Assembly (NCBI RefSeq): GCF_003205205.1
Contig: NZ_QJRL01000026.1
Span: 1 to 64,000 of the forward strand
DNA length: 64,000 nt
Reading direction: 5' to 3'
DNA from: Pseudomonas sp. LB-090624
Lineage (GTDB): Bacteria > Pseudomonadota > Gammaproteobacteria > Pseudomonadales > Pseudomonadaceae
In this document: one piece after another, positions 21,682 through 31,126 of the stretch
Position numbering within the stretch: position 1 is the first letter of the stretch
Layout of the letters: each line of letters starts with the position of its first letter
Program-made: the position numbers and the translations under genes
Notes under the pieces: model-generated
The model's input: the letters and a program-made list of their open reading frames with translations, nothing else
What the model was told of the DNA's origin: nothing
Database searches by the model: none

Positions 21682-22086
21682 CTTGAGGGGATCCTCTGGC
21701 AACTGGCCCAGGTATTCTGGGTCGGAGGCCTGTGGGTGTTCCACGTGGGGCTGGTGCCTGCGCTCAAGGTCAGTGGCCTGGCGCCGCTGCTGGTGCAGGA
21801 TATCGCCGGGCAGATCGACCGCTGGTTGATCGGCGTGGCGTTACTTGGCTTGTTGACCCAGCTGGCAGTGCTGGCAAGGGTGGACGGCCTGGCGGCCTGG
21901 TGGCGGCAGTTCCGGGGCCAGATGCTGTTGCTCGGCTTCGGTGCCTGCGTGGGGTACTACACCTTGCGCTACGGCATTTCCGTCGGCGAGCGCTGGCAGA
22001 TGTTCTGCTTCCTGGTGCTGGGCTTTTCCGGCATTGTCCTGGTGGCCCAGCCGGTGCCGGTCAGGGCGCGTCCGACGCGCCACTGA
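21682..22086 (+). CDS. DUF4149-type membrane protein, start unresolved
   Basis: About 135 residues of a small inner-membrane protein. Recognisable sequence begins LEGILWQLAQVFWVGGLWVFHVGL and continues with two to three further hydrophobic segments (about DRWLIGVALLGLLTQLAVLA, MLLLGFGACVGYYTLRYGI and MFCFLVLGFSGIVLVAQPV). The position after greA and the N-terminal pattern fit the DUF4149 family of gammaproteobacteria; function is unknown. No ATG, GTG or TTG lies near the conserved N-terminus. In-frame options are a GTG at 21589 with an AGGAAG ribosome site, deep inside greA, a CTG at 21667, or internal GTGs at 21736 and 21745. The coordinates mark the supported region, not a proven start. Confidence 0.6.
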   Translation, partial: LEGILWQLAQVFWVGGLWVFHVGLVPALKVSGLAPLLVQDIAGQIDRWLIGVALLGLLTQLAVLARVDGLAAWWRQFRGQMLLLGFGACVGYYTLRYGISVGERWQMFCFLVLGFSGIVLVAQPVPVRARPTRH

Positions 22087-22098
22087 CCGGGGCCACTG

Positions 22099-22407
22099 TT
22101 ACTTGTAACGGTGGATGTTGGACAGCTGCTTGTTCGGCTGTGGGTTCTTGCGGTAGATCAGGGCTTTCTTGCCGATGGTCTGCACCAGCTCGGCACGGCC
22201 GGCCTTGCACAGCTCGGCAATGGTCTCTGCGCGTTCTTCGCGGTCTTCCGAGCGGATTTCGACCTTGATCAGTTCGTGGTCGACCAGAGCGCGCTCCAGC
22301 TCGGCGATGACGCCTTCATTCAAACCGTTGCCAGCAACGATCAGGACCGGCTTCAGGTCATGACCAATGGACTTGTATTGCTTCTTCTGCTCGTTATTGA
22401 GCGGCAT
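22099..22407 (-). CDS. yhbY: YhbY-family ribosome assembly RNA-binding protein
   Basis: A 102-residue CRM-domain protein (MPLNNEQKKQYKSIGHDLKP at the N-terminus, LIVAGNGLNEGVIAELERALVDHELIKVEI in the middle). E. coli YhbY associates with pre-50S subunits. The frame continues upstream to 22482, but the start at 22407 matches the family length. It is divergent from rlmE, another 50S assembly factor, with 102 bp between the two starts. It is convergent with the DUF4149 gene. Confidence 0.94.
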   Translation of the reverse strand: MPLNNEQKKQYKSIGHDLKPVLIVAGNGLNEGVIAELERALVDHELIKVEIRSEDREERAETIAELCKAGRAELVQTIGKKALIYRKNPQPNKQLSNIHRYK

Positions 22408-22509
22408 AATCTGACCCTTTCCGTCTGATTCTGTAAAATTGACCGGCATTTTACCCGAGGGCCACCGGCTCCGCCCAGTCAATCACGACGCATATCATCG
22501 AGGTGCCCC

Positions 22510-23136
22510 GTGGTACAACGTTCCAAAAGCAGCGCAAACTGGCTGCGAGAGCATTTCAACGATCCTTTTGTGAAGCAGGCACAGAAGGATGGCTACCGCT
22601 CGCGTGCGAGCTACAAACTGCTGGAGATCCAGGAAAAAGACCGCCTGATCCGTCCCGGCATGAGCGTCATCGACCTCGGCGCGGCCCCGGGTGGCTGGTC
22701 GCAGGTGACCAGTCGTCTGATTGGTGGCCAGGGTCGGTTGATCGCTTCCGACATCCTGGAAATGGACTCGATCCCCGATGTGACCTTCATTCAGGGCGAT
22801 TTCACCGATGATGCCGTGCTCCAGCAAATCCTCGAGGCGGTAGGGGATTCGCATGTAGACCTTGTGATTTCCGACATGGCCCCCAATATGAGTGGTACGC
22901 CCGAAGTGGACATGCCGCGCGCAATGTTCCTCTGTGAGCTGGCCCTGGATCTGGCAACCCGCGTACTGAAGCCTGGCGGTGATTTCCTGATCAAGATTTT
23001 CCAGGGCGAAGGTTTCGACATGTACCTGAAGGATGTGCGCACCAAATTCGACAAGGTGCAGATGCGCAAACCATCCTCTTCGCGGGATCGTTCGCGTGAG
23101 CAGTACCTGTTGGGCAAAGGTTTCAAAGGCGCTTGA
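22510..23136 (+). CDS. rlmE: 23S rRNA 2'-O-ribose methyltransferase RlmE (FtsJ/RrmJ)
   Basis: A 208-residue SAM-dependent enzyme that methylates U2552 of 23S rRNA in the late 50S particle. The SAM motif is SVIDLGAAPGGWSQV (about 56-70). The catalytic K-D-K-E set is represented by SRASYKLLEI, DLVISDMAPNMSGTP and FLIKIFQGEGF. The start is GTG with a GAGGTG ribosome site. It is followed by ftsH, the gene order known from E. coli as a heat-shock operon. Confidence 0.97.
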   Translation: MVQRSKSSANWLREHFNDPFVKQAQKDGYRSRASYKLLEIQEKDRLIRPGMSVIDLGAAPGGWSQVTSRLIGGQGRLIASDILEMDSIPDVTFIQGDFTDDAVLQQILEAVGDSHVDLVISDMAPNMSGTPEVDMPRAMFLCELALDLATRVLKPGGDFLIKIFQGEGFDMYLKDVRTKFDKVQMRKPSSSRDRSREQYLLGKGFKGA

Positions 23137-23330
23137 AAGGCGTGAAGCGCGGCGGCTGATAGTTATTTCCAATTGGCCGCGGCGTCAGGATTGTCCGAAC
23201 TTCGTGTAGTCTAGCTTTCACAAAGGGTTACAGACGGTGCCTGCGGCTGCGTAGGTAATGTAGTAAGTTAGGGCGATGAATATCATGCGAGGCACGGCTG
23301 CGTCGTGCGCCGGCCTCAGAGGGTAGCGAA

Positions 23331-25244
<1,914 letters not shown>

Positions 25245-25252
25245 GGGCATCT

Positions 25253-26104
25253 ATGAGCTCAGTGCAGTACCCGACCCGGTTGCCTTGCGGCAACCGGGTT
25301 CTTGATTTGTCACGTACCCATGTCATGGGTATTCTCAATATCACCCCTGATTCCTTCTCCGATGGCGGGCGTTTCAGCCAGCGCGACGAGGCTCTGCGTC
25401 ATGCCGAAGCCATGGTTGCCGCAGGCGCCACGCTGATCGACATTGGTGGCGAGTCCACCCGGCCAGGCGCGCGCGCGGTCTCGGTCATCGAGGAACTGGA
25501 GCGGGTGGCGCCGATGGTCGAGGCCATCAATAGCCGCCTCGACGTGGTCATCTCTGTCGATACCTCCACGCCTGCCGTTATGCGTGAGTCGGCCCGTCTC
25601 GGTGCCGGGCTCATCAACGACGTGCGGGCCCTGGAGCGCGATGGTGCGCTGGATGCAGCGGCAGATACCGGTTTACCCGTGTGCCTCATGCACATGCGTG
25701 GCGAGCCCGGTAACATGCAGGACGACCCGCATTACGAAGACGTGACTGCCGACGTTGCACGATATCTTGAGCAGCGGATGGCCGCCTGTGCGGCCGCCGG
25801 CATCGACACGAACAAAGTCATTCTTGACCCGGGCTTTGGTTTCGCCAAGACATTGGCGCACAACCTGAGCCTGTTCAAGCACATGGAAGCGCTCTATCGC
25901 CTGGGGCGCCCGTTGTTGGTGGGCGTTTCACGAAAGAGCATGATCGGCCTGACGCTGGAACGTCCGGTCGGCGAGCGGTTGTACGGCAGCCTTGCGCTGG
26001 CGGCGTTGGCCATGACCAAGGGAGCCAGCATCCTTCGTGTCCATGACGTGGCCGAAACTGTCGATGTGGTGCGCATGATCGCTGCGGTGCAAAACGCCGA
26101 ATAA
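25253..26104 (+). CDS. folP: Dihydropteroate synthase
   Basis: A 283-residue TIM-barrel enzyme joining p-aminobenzoate to 6-hydroxymethyl-dihydropterin diphosphate in folate synthesis; it is the sulfonamide target. Family signatures are VMGILNITPDSFSDGG (about 24-39) and LIDIGGESTRPGA (62-74). LLVGVSRKSMIG near residue 222 carries the conserved SRK. It begins 8 bp after ftsH and ends 16 bp before glmM, the conserved ftsH-folP-glmM arrangement. The partner pterin kinase folK is also in this window, at 49208-49687. Confidence 0.98.
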   Translation: MSSVQYPTRLPCGNRVLDLSRTHVMGILNITPDSFSDGGRFSQRDEALRHAEAMVAAGATLIDIGGESTRPGARAVSVIEELERVAPMVEAINSRLDVVISVDTSTPAVMRESARLGAGLINDVRALERDGALDAAADTGLPVCLMHMRGEPGNMQDDPHYEDVTADVARYLEQRMAACAAAGIDTNKVILDPGFGFAKTLAHNLSLFKHMEALYRLGRPLLVGVSRKSMIGLTLERPVGERLYGSLALAALAMTKGASILRVHDVAETVDVVRMIAAVQNAE

Positions 26105-26120
26105 GAACATTGGAGTCCCT

Positions 26121-27461
26121 ATGAGCAGAAAATACTTTGGTACCGACGGCATTCGTGGCCGCGTCGGCGAATACCCGATCACGCCTGACTTCATGCTGAA
26201 GCTTGGCTGGGCGGCAGGCATGGCCTTCCGCAAGCAGGGGCACTGCCGTGTGCTGGTGGGCAAGGATACGCGTATCTCCGGCTACATGTTCGAGTCCGCA
26301 CTCGAAGCCGGTCTGGCCGCGGCAGGTGCCGATGTCATGCTGCTGGGGCCAATGCCTACGCCGGCCATCGCCTACCTGACCCGCACCTTCCATGCCCAGG
26401 CGGGGATTGTCATCAGTGCCTCGCACAACCCGCACGAAGACAACGGCATCAAGTTTTTCTCGGGCCAGGGCACCAAGCTGCCGGACGAAGTCGAGCTGAT
26501 GATCGAGGAGCTGCTTGACCAGCCGATGACGGTTGTCGACTCGGGCAAGTTGGGCAAGGTTTCCCGCATCAATGATGCTGCCGGCCGCTACATCGAGTTC
26601 TGCAAGAGCAGCGTGCCGACCAGCACCAGCTTCGACGGTCTCAAACTGGTGGTCGATTGCGCCCACGGCGCCACCTATAAGGTCGCGCCTAGCGTATTCC
26701 GCGAGCTGGGTGCCGACGTAACGGTGCTGCATGCCCAGCCGGACGGTCTGAACATCAACGAAGGTTGCGGTTCGACCCACATCGAATCGCTGCAGGCCGC
26801 CGTGTTGGTAGGCCATGCCGACCTCGGTATTGCCTTCGACGGTGATGGCGACCGCGTGTTGATGGTCGATCACACCGGTGCCATCGTTGACGGTGACGAA
26901 CTGCTGTTCATCATCGCGCGCGATCTGCACGAGCGTGGCAAGTTGCAGGGCGGGGTGGTGGGCACGCTGATGAGCAACCTGGGCCTGGAGCTGGCGCTGA
27001 AGGACCTGGATATCCCATTCGTGCGGGCCAAGGTAGGCGACCGTTACGTCATGGCCGAGTTGCTGGAGCGTGAATGGCTGGTGGGGGGTGAAAACTCCGG
27101 CCACGTCGTGTGCTGCAACCACACCACCACGGGTGACGCGATCATCGCTGCGCTGCAGGTGTTGATGGCGCTCAAGCGTCGTGGCGAAACCCTGGCTCAG
27201 GCCCGTCAGGCCCTGCGCAAGTGCCCGCAGGTGCTGATCAATGTACGCTTCGGTGCCAGCAAGGTCGACCCGCTGGAGCACCCGGCCGTCAAGGAGGCCA
27301 GTGCCAAGGTTACCGAAGCACTGGCTGGCCGTGGCCGCGTGCTGTTGCGCAAGTCGGGCACCGAGCCTCTGGTGCGGGTGATGGTCGAGGGCGAGGACGA
27401 AAGCCAGGTGCGTGGTCATGCAGAAGCACTGGCCAAGCTGGTCGGCGAAGTTTGTGTCTGA
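26121..27461 (+). CDS. glmM: Phosphoglucosamine mutase
   Basis: A 446-residue alpha-D-phosphohexomutase converting glucosamine-6-phosphate to glucosamine-1-phosphate for peptidoglycan and LPS. The phosphoserine loop is IVISASHNPHEDNG with active Ser101. The metal-binding loop is DGDGDR (240-245). The sugar loop GGENSGH lies near 325, and the phosphate loop RKSGTEPLVRVMVEG is near the C-terminus. The ATG follows a GGAG ribosome site. It is part of ftsH-folP-glmM-tpiA-secG. Confidence 0.98.
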   Translation: MSRKYFGTDGIRGRVGEYPITPDFMLKLGWAAGMAFRKQGHCRVLVGKDTRISGYMFESALEAGLAAAGADVMLLGPMPTPAIAYLTRTFHAQAGIVISASHNPHEDNGIKFFSGQGTKLPDEVELMIEELLDQPMTVVDSGKLGKVSRINDAAGRYIEFCKSSVPTSTSFDGLKLVVDCAHGATYKVAPSVFRELGADVTVLHAQPDGLNINEGCGSTHIESLQAAVLVGHADLGIAFDGDGDRVLMVDHTGAIVDGDELLFIIARDLHERGKLQGGVVGTLMSNLGLELALKDLDIPFVRAKVGDRYVMAELLEREWLVGGENSGHVVCCNHTTTGDAIIAALQVLMALKRRGETLAQARQALRKCPQVLINVRFGASKVDPLEHPAVKEASAKVTEALAGRGRVLLRKSGTEPLVRVMVEGEDESQVRGHAEALAKLVGEVCV

Positions 27462-27526
27462 AGGCGCTTGCCAGCGCAGATCTGGTTGGGTAAGATCTGC
27501 GCCCACTTTGACCGACGAGGTAAAGC

Positions 27527-28282
27527 ATGCGTCGCCCTATGGTAGCTGGTAACTGGAAGATGCACGGTACCCGCGCTAGCGTCGCTGAGCTGACCAAAGG
27601 CTTGAGCAATCTTGCCTTGCCGAGCGGAGTGGAAGTCGCGGTATTTCCACCGGCCCTGTTCATCAATCAAGTGATCGATGGCCTGGCGGGTAAAGAAATT
27701 ACTGTCGGCGCACAGAATTCTGCTGTACAACCCGAACAGGGTGCGCTGACCGGAGAAATTTCTCCTGAGCAGCTGGTTGAAGCAGGTTGCAAGTTGGTGT
27801 TGATTGGCCATTCGGAGCGTCGCCAGATCATTGGCGAAACCGATGAAGTGCTGAATCGCAAGTTTGCAGCGGCCCAGGCCAAAGGTTTGAAGCCAGTGCT
27901 TTGTATCGGGGAAACCCTTGAAGAGCGCGAGGCTGGCAAGACGCTCGAAGTTGTCGGGCGTCAACTAAGCAGTATCATCGAAGCATTCGGTGTTAAGGCT
28001 TTTGCCAATGCAGTAATTGCCTATGAGCCTGTATGGGCCATCGGCACCGGCCTTACGGCCACGCCACAGCAGGCCCAGGATGTGCATGCCGCCATCCGCG
28101 GCCAGCTGGCGGCAGAAGATGCTGAAGTAGCTGCGAAGGTGCAGTTGCTCTACGGCGGCAGCGTGAAGGCGGCCAATGCGGCCGAACTGTTCGGCATGCC
28201 GGATATCGATGGGGGTCTCATTGGTGGGGCTTCCCTGAACGCAGACGAATTCGGTGCAATTTGTCGCGCCGCAGGAAACTGA
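27527..28282 (+). CDS. tpiA: Triosephosphate isomerase
   Basis: A 251-residue TIM-barrel enzyme interconverting dihydroxyacetone phosphate and glyceraldehyde-3-phosphate. Catalytic residues are visible: Lys11 in GNWKMHG, His95 in LIGHSERRQ and Glu167 in IAYEPVWAIGTG. The phosphate loop LLYGGSVKAAN is present. The gene lies between glmM and secG. Its stop is four bases before the secG start, so the two are likely translated from one message. Confidence 0.99.
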   Translation: MRRPMVAGNWKMHGTRASVAELTKGLSNLALPSGVEVAVFPPALFINQVIDGLAGKEITVGAQNSAVQPEQGALTGEISPEQLVEAGCKLVLIGHSERRQIIGETDEVLNRKFAAAQAKGLKPVLCIGETLEEREAGKTLEVVGRQLSSIIEAFGVKAFANAVIAYEPVWAIGTGLTATPQQAQDVHAAIRGQLAAEDAEVAAKVQLLYGGSVKAANAAELFGMPDIDGGLIGGASLNADEFGAICRAAGN

Positions 28283-28286
28283 ACAA

Positions 28287-28685
28287 ATGCTGGAAACAGT
28301 CATCGTTGTTTTTCATCTGTTGGCAGCGCTGTCGCTTGTAGTGCTGGTTCTGTTGCAACAGGGTAAAGGTGCGGAAGCAGGTGCATCTTTCGGCGCGGGT
28401 GCTTCTAATACCGTGTTCGGGAGCCAGGGCTCTGCAACGTTCCTAAGTAAATTAACTGCAATACTCGCTGCCACTTTCTTTTTGACAGCACTTGGGTTAG
28501 GATACTTCGCGAAGCAACAAGCTCACCAGCTTAGCCAAGCAGGTCTTCCAGATCCAGCAGTGCTAGAAGTGAAAGAGCCGCAAAAACCGGCAGTTAATGA
28601 TGATGTACCGGTGCTCCAACAGCAGAAGAGCGAAACCACCAATACCACTGGTGATGTACCTCCTCCAGCGCAAGAGCAGAAGTAA
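28287..28685 (+). CDS. secG: Preprotein translocase subunit SecG
   Basis: A 132-residue subunit of the SecYEG channel. Two membrane segments are clear (about residues 3-22 and 51-72). Between them is the family motif LLQQGKGAEAGASFGAGASNTVFGSQGSATFL (residues 22-53). The C-terminal tail (about 80-132) is hydrophilic and rich in Gln, Pro and Glu. An upstream in-frame start inside tpiA (28254) is rejected because the N-terminal helix would be displaced. The tRNA-Leu gene follows 21 bp later, as secG-leuU does in E. coli. Confidence 0.96.
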   Translation: MLETVIVVFHLLAALSLVVLVLLQQGKGAEAGASFGAGASNTVFGSQGSATFLSKLTAILAATFFLTALGLGYFAKQQAHQLSQAGLPDPAVLEVKEPQKPAVNDDVPVLQQQKSETTNTTGDVPPPAQEQK

Positions 28686-28706
28686 CGGGTTTCAAGTAGT
28701 AACATT

Positions 28707-28792
28707 GCCGAGGTGGTGGAATTGGTAGACACGCAACCTTGAGGTGGTTGTGCCCATAGGGTGTAGGGGTTCGAGTCCCCTTCTCGGTACCA
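28707..28792 (+). tRNA. tRNA-Leu (anticodon GAG)
   Basis: An 86-nt class II tRNA with encoded CCA. The acceptor GCCGAGG pairs with the 3' strand, with wobbles at both ends. The anticodon stem CAACC/GGTTG encloses loop TTGAGGT, giving anticodon GAG for CUC/CUU leucine codons. A long variable arm and the T-loop GTTCGAGTC are present. It is probably cotranscribed with secG. A terminator follows. Confidence 0.97.
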
Positions 28793-28805
28793 ATTGAAGC
28801 TTGAG

Positions 28806-28826
28806 AGCCCGCTTTAGCGGGCTTTC
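28806..28826 (+). terminator. Terminator after tRNA-Leu
   Basis: AGCCCGC (28806-28812) and GCGGGCT (28817-28823) close a TTTA loop and are followed by TTTCTT. It separates the secG-leu transcript from the fMet-rimP-nusA transcript. Confidence 0.8.
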
Positions 28827-28846
28827 TTGCAGGTGAAGGTTTGGAT

Positions 28847-28876
28847 TTGACCCTCAGCAGGGTTCGGTCTTATACT
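28847..28876 (+). promoter_or_regulatory. Sigma-70 promoter of the tRNA-fMet-rimP-nusA-infB operon
   Basis: TTGACC (28847-28852), an 18-bp spacer and TATACT (28871-28876), followed by a GC-rich CGCCCC discriminator as found at stringently controlled stable-RNA promoters. Transcription would start near 28884, just ahead of the tRNA at 28893. Confidence 0.7.
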
Positions 28877-28892
28877 TTCGCCCCAGCTTTGT

Positions 28893-28969
<77 letters not shown>

Positions 28970-28979
28970 GCTTCAGCGG

Positions 28980-29001
28980 AGCCCCTTTTCAGGGGCTTTT
29001 T
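28980..29001 (+). terminator. Terminator/attenuator between tRNA-fMet and rimP
   Basis: AGCCCC (28980-28985) and GGGGCT (28992-28997) with a loop of TTTTCA and a T-run after. Because rimP has no other obvious promoter, this should be a partial terminator that sets the ratio of tRNA to rimP-nusA-infB mRNA. Confidence 0.7.
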
Positions 29002-29099
29002 GCTAACCGAACAGTTTTCGGCGTCGTTGTCCAACGGCGCTTTCAGGGATGGGCGCTTTGCCCATTTTTTATTTGCACAGCATGCACGAGGGGGTTCAG

Positions 29100-29558
29100 G
29101 TGTCGAGCAAGCTAGAACAGTTGCAGGCCTTGTTGGCCCCGGTTGTCGAGGGTCTGGGCTATCAGTGCTGGGGGATCGAGTTCGTTTCCCAGGGTAAGCA
29201 TTCGGTACTGCGCATCTACATCGACAAGGAAGACGGCATTCTGGTGGATGACTGCGAAGCGGTCAGCCGTCAGGCCAGCGCCATTCTCGATGTGGAAGAT
29301 CCAATCAGCAGTGAGTACACCCTCGAGGTGTCTTCTCCAGGCATGGATCGCCCACTGTTCACTCTGGAACAGTTTGCCTCGCATGCCGGCGAACAAGTGA
29401 AGATCAAGCTGCGCTCACCCTTCGAGGGTCGTCGTAACTTCCAGGGCCTTCTCCGCGGTGTGGAGGAGCAGGACGTGGTGGTCCAGGTGGACAACCAGGA
29501 GTTCCTGTTGCCGATCGACTCGATCGACAAGGCCAATATTATTCCCAGTTTTGACTGA
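29100..29558 (+). CDS. rimP: Ribosome maturation factor RimP
   Basis: A 152-residue factor needed for 30S assembly. The N-terminal domain reads SSKLEQLQALLAPVVEGLG, followed by a WGIEF segment and LRIYIDKEDGILVDDCEAVSRQ. The family core DVEDPISSEYTLEVSSPGMDRPLFT follows (about residues 62-86), then an SH3-like C-terminal domain. I chose the GTG start because GAGGGGG lies six bases upstream; earlier ATG codons at 29049 and 29082 are possible but lengthen the family N-terminus. It is the first protein gene of the rimP-nusA-infB-rbfA-truB-rpsO-pnp cluster. Confidence 0.95.
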   Translation: MSSKLEQLQALLAPVVEGLGYQCWGIEFVSQGKHSVLRIYIDKEDGILVDDCEAVSRQASAILDVEDPISSEYTLEVSSPGMDRPLFTLEQFASHAGEQVKIKLRSPFEGRRNFQGLLRGVEEQDVVVQVDNQEFLLPIDSIDKANIIPSFD

Positions 29559-29617
29559 GACGTGCCGGGCCCGGCGGACTATCCGGGCCCAATGGCTTGC
29601 GCAAGGCGAGGCGTACG

Positions 29618-31099
29618 ATGAGCAAAGAAGTACTGCTGGTTGTTGAATCGGTATCCAACGAAAAAGGTGTACCGCCCGGCGTCATTTTCGAAGCGCTGGA
29701 AGTGGCCCTGGCCACTGCAACCAAAAAACGTTTTGAAGACGAAGTCGATCTGCGTGTGGAAATCAACCGCCACACCGGTAGCTACGAGACCTTCCGTCGC
29801 TGGACCGTGGTCGATGAAGCGGATCTTGATGATCCGGCGATCGAGACCTGGCTGGACAAGATCAAGGACACCCACCCTGAAGCCAAGGTTGGTGACGTGA
29901 TCGAAGAGAAGATCGAGTCCATCGAGTTCGGTCGTATCGCCGCCCAGACCGCCAAGCAGGTCATCGTGCAGAAGGTCCGTGAGGCCGAGCGCGCCCAGGT
30001 GGTCGATGCTTACCGCGAGCGCGTTGGCGAGATCATTTCCGGTACCGTGAAAAAGGTTACCCGCGACAACGTCATCGTTGACCTGGGCAACAACGCCGAG
30101 GCCTTGCTGGCCCGCGAAGACATCATTCCGCGCGAAACCTTCCGTGTCGGCGTGCGCCTGCGTGCGCTGCTCAAGGAAATTCGCACTGAAAACCGTGGCC
30201 CTCAGCTGATCCTGTCGCGCACCGCGCCGCAGATGCTGATCGAGCTTTTCCGCATTGAAGTGCCGGAAATTGCCGAAGGGCTGATCGAAGTCATGGCTGC
30301 TTCCCGTGATCCGGGTTCGCGAGCCAAGATCGCCGTCCGCTCCAAGGACAAGCGCATCGACCCGCAAGGCGCCTGCATCGGCATGCGTGGTTCGCGCGTC
30401 CAGGCCGTATCCGGGGAGCTGGGTGGTGAGCGTGTGGATATCGTCCTGTGGGACGATAACCCGGCGCAGTTTGTCATCAACGCCATGTCGCCGGCTGAAG
30501 TCGCGGCGATCATCGTTGATGAAGATGCCCATGCCATGGACATCGCCGTCGCCGAGGACAACCTGGCCCAGGCCATTGGCCGTGGCGGTCAGAACGTTCG
30601 TCTTGCCAGTCAACTGACCGGTTGGACCCTGAACGTGATGACCGAGAAGGACATCCAGGCCAAGCAACAGGCCGAAACCGGTGACATCCTGCGCAATTTC
30701 ATCGATGAACTGGAAGTCGACGAGGAGCTGGCCCAAGTGCTGGTCGACGAAGGCTTTACCAGCCTCGAAGAAATTGCCTACGTACCGTTGGAAGAAATGC
30801 TCAACATCGATGGCTTTGACGAAGATATCGTCAATGAGCTCCGCGCTCGAGCCAAGGACCGTTTGTTGACCAAGGCCATCGCTACCGAAGAAAAACTGGC
30901 AGACGCCCACCCGGCCGAAGACCTGCTCTCCCTTGAGGGCATGGACAAGGACCTGGCGGCTGAACTGGCGGTGCGCGGCGTGGTTAACCGCGAAGACCTG
31001 GCCGAGCAGTCGATCGACGATCTGCTCGACATCGACGGCATCGACGAAGAGCGTGCCGGCAAGTTGATCATGGCCGCCCGAGCCCACTGGTTCGAGTAA
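29618..31099 (+). CDS. nusA: Transcription termination/antitermination factor NusA
   Basis: A 493-residue RNA polymerase-binding factor that modulates pausing, termination and antitermination. The order is: N-terminal polymerase-binding domain (MSKEVLLVVESVSNEKG onward), S1 domain (about 132-200, GEIISGTVKKVTRDNVIVDLG), KH1 and KH2 (about 205-345, with RSKDKRIDPQGACIGMRGSR and AIGRGGQNVRLASQLTGW), and two acidic C-terminal repeats with helix-hairpin-helix segments. The ATG start is set by the conserved N-terminus. It lies 59 bp behind rimP and 27 bp before infB. Confidence 0.98.
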   Translation: MSKEVLLVVESVSNEKGVPPGVIFEALEVALATATKKRFEDEVDLRVEINRHTGSYETFRRWTVVDEADLDDPAIETWLDKIKDTHPEAKVGDVIEEKIESIEFGRIAAQTAKQVIVQKVREAERAQVVDAYRERVGEIISGTVKKVTRDNVIVDLGNNAEALLAREDIIPRETFRVGVRLRALLKEIRTENRGPQLILSRTAPQMLIELFRIEVPEIAEGLIEVMAASRDPGSRAKIAVRSKDKRIDPQGACIGMRGSRVQAVSGELGGERVDIVLWDDNPAQFVINAMSPAEVAAIIVDEDAHAMDIAVAEDNLAQAIGRGGQNVRLASQLTGWTLNVMTEKDIQAKQQAETGDILRNFIDELEVDEELAQVLVDEGFTSLEEIAYVPLEEMLNIDGFDEDIVNELRARAKDRLLTKAIATEEKLADAHPAEDLLSLEGMDKDLAAELAVRGVVNREDLAEQSIDDLLDIDGIDEERAGKLIMAARAHWFE

Positions 31100-31126
31100 T
31101 TAGGCGCGGCCTGAGGAGAGAAGTGC

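Noticed and set aside
23130..23165. Sigma-32 promoter for ftsH: a perfect CTTGAAA overlaps the rlmE stop codon
   Set aside because: The sequence at the expected -10 position (CGGCTGATA) is a poor match to CCCCATnTA. Kept only as a weak possibility.
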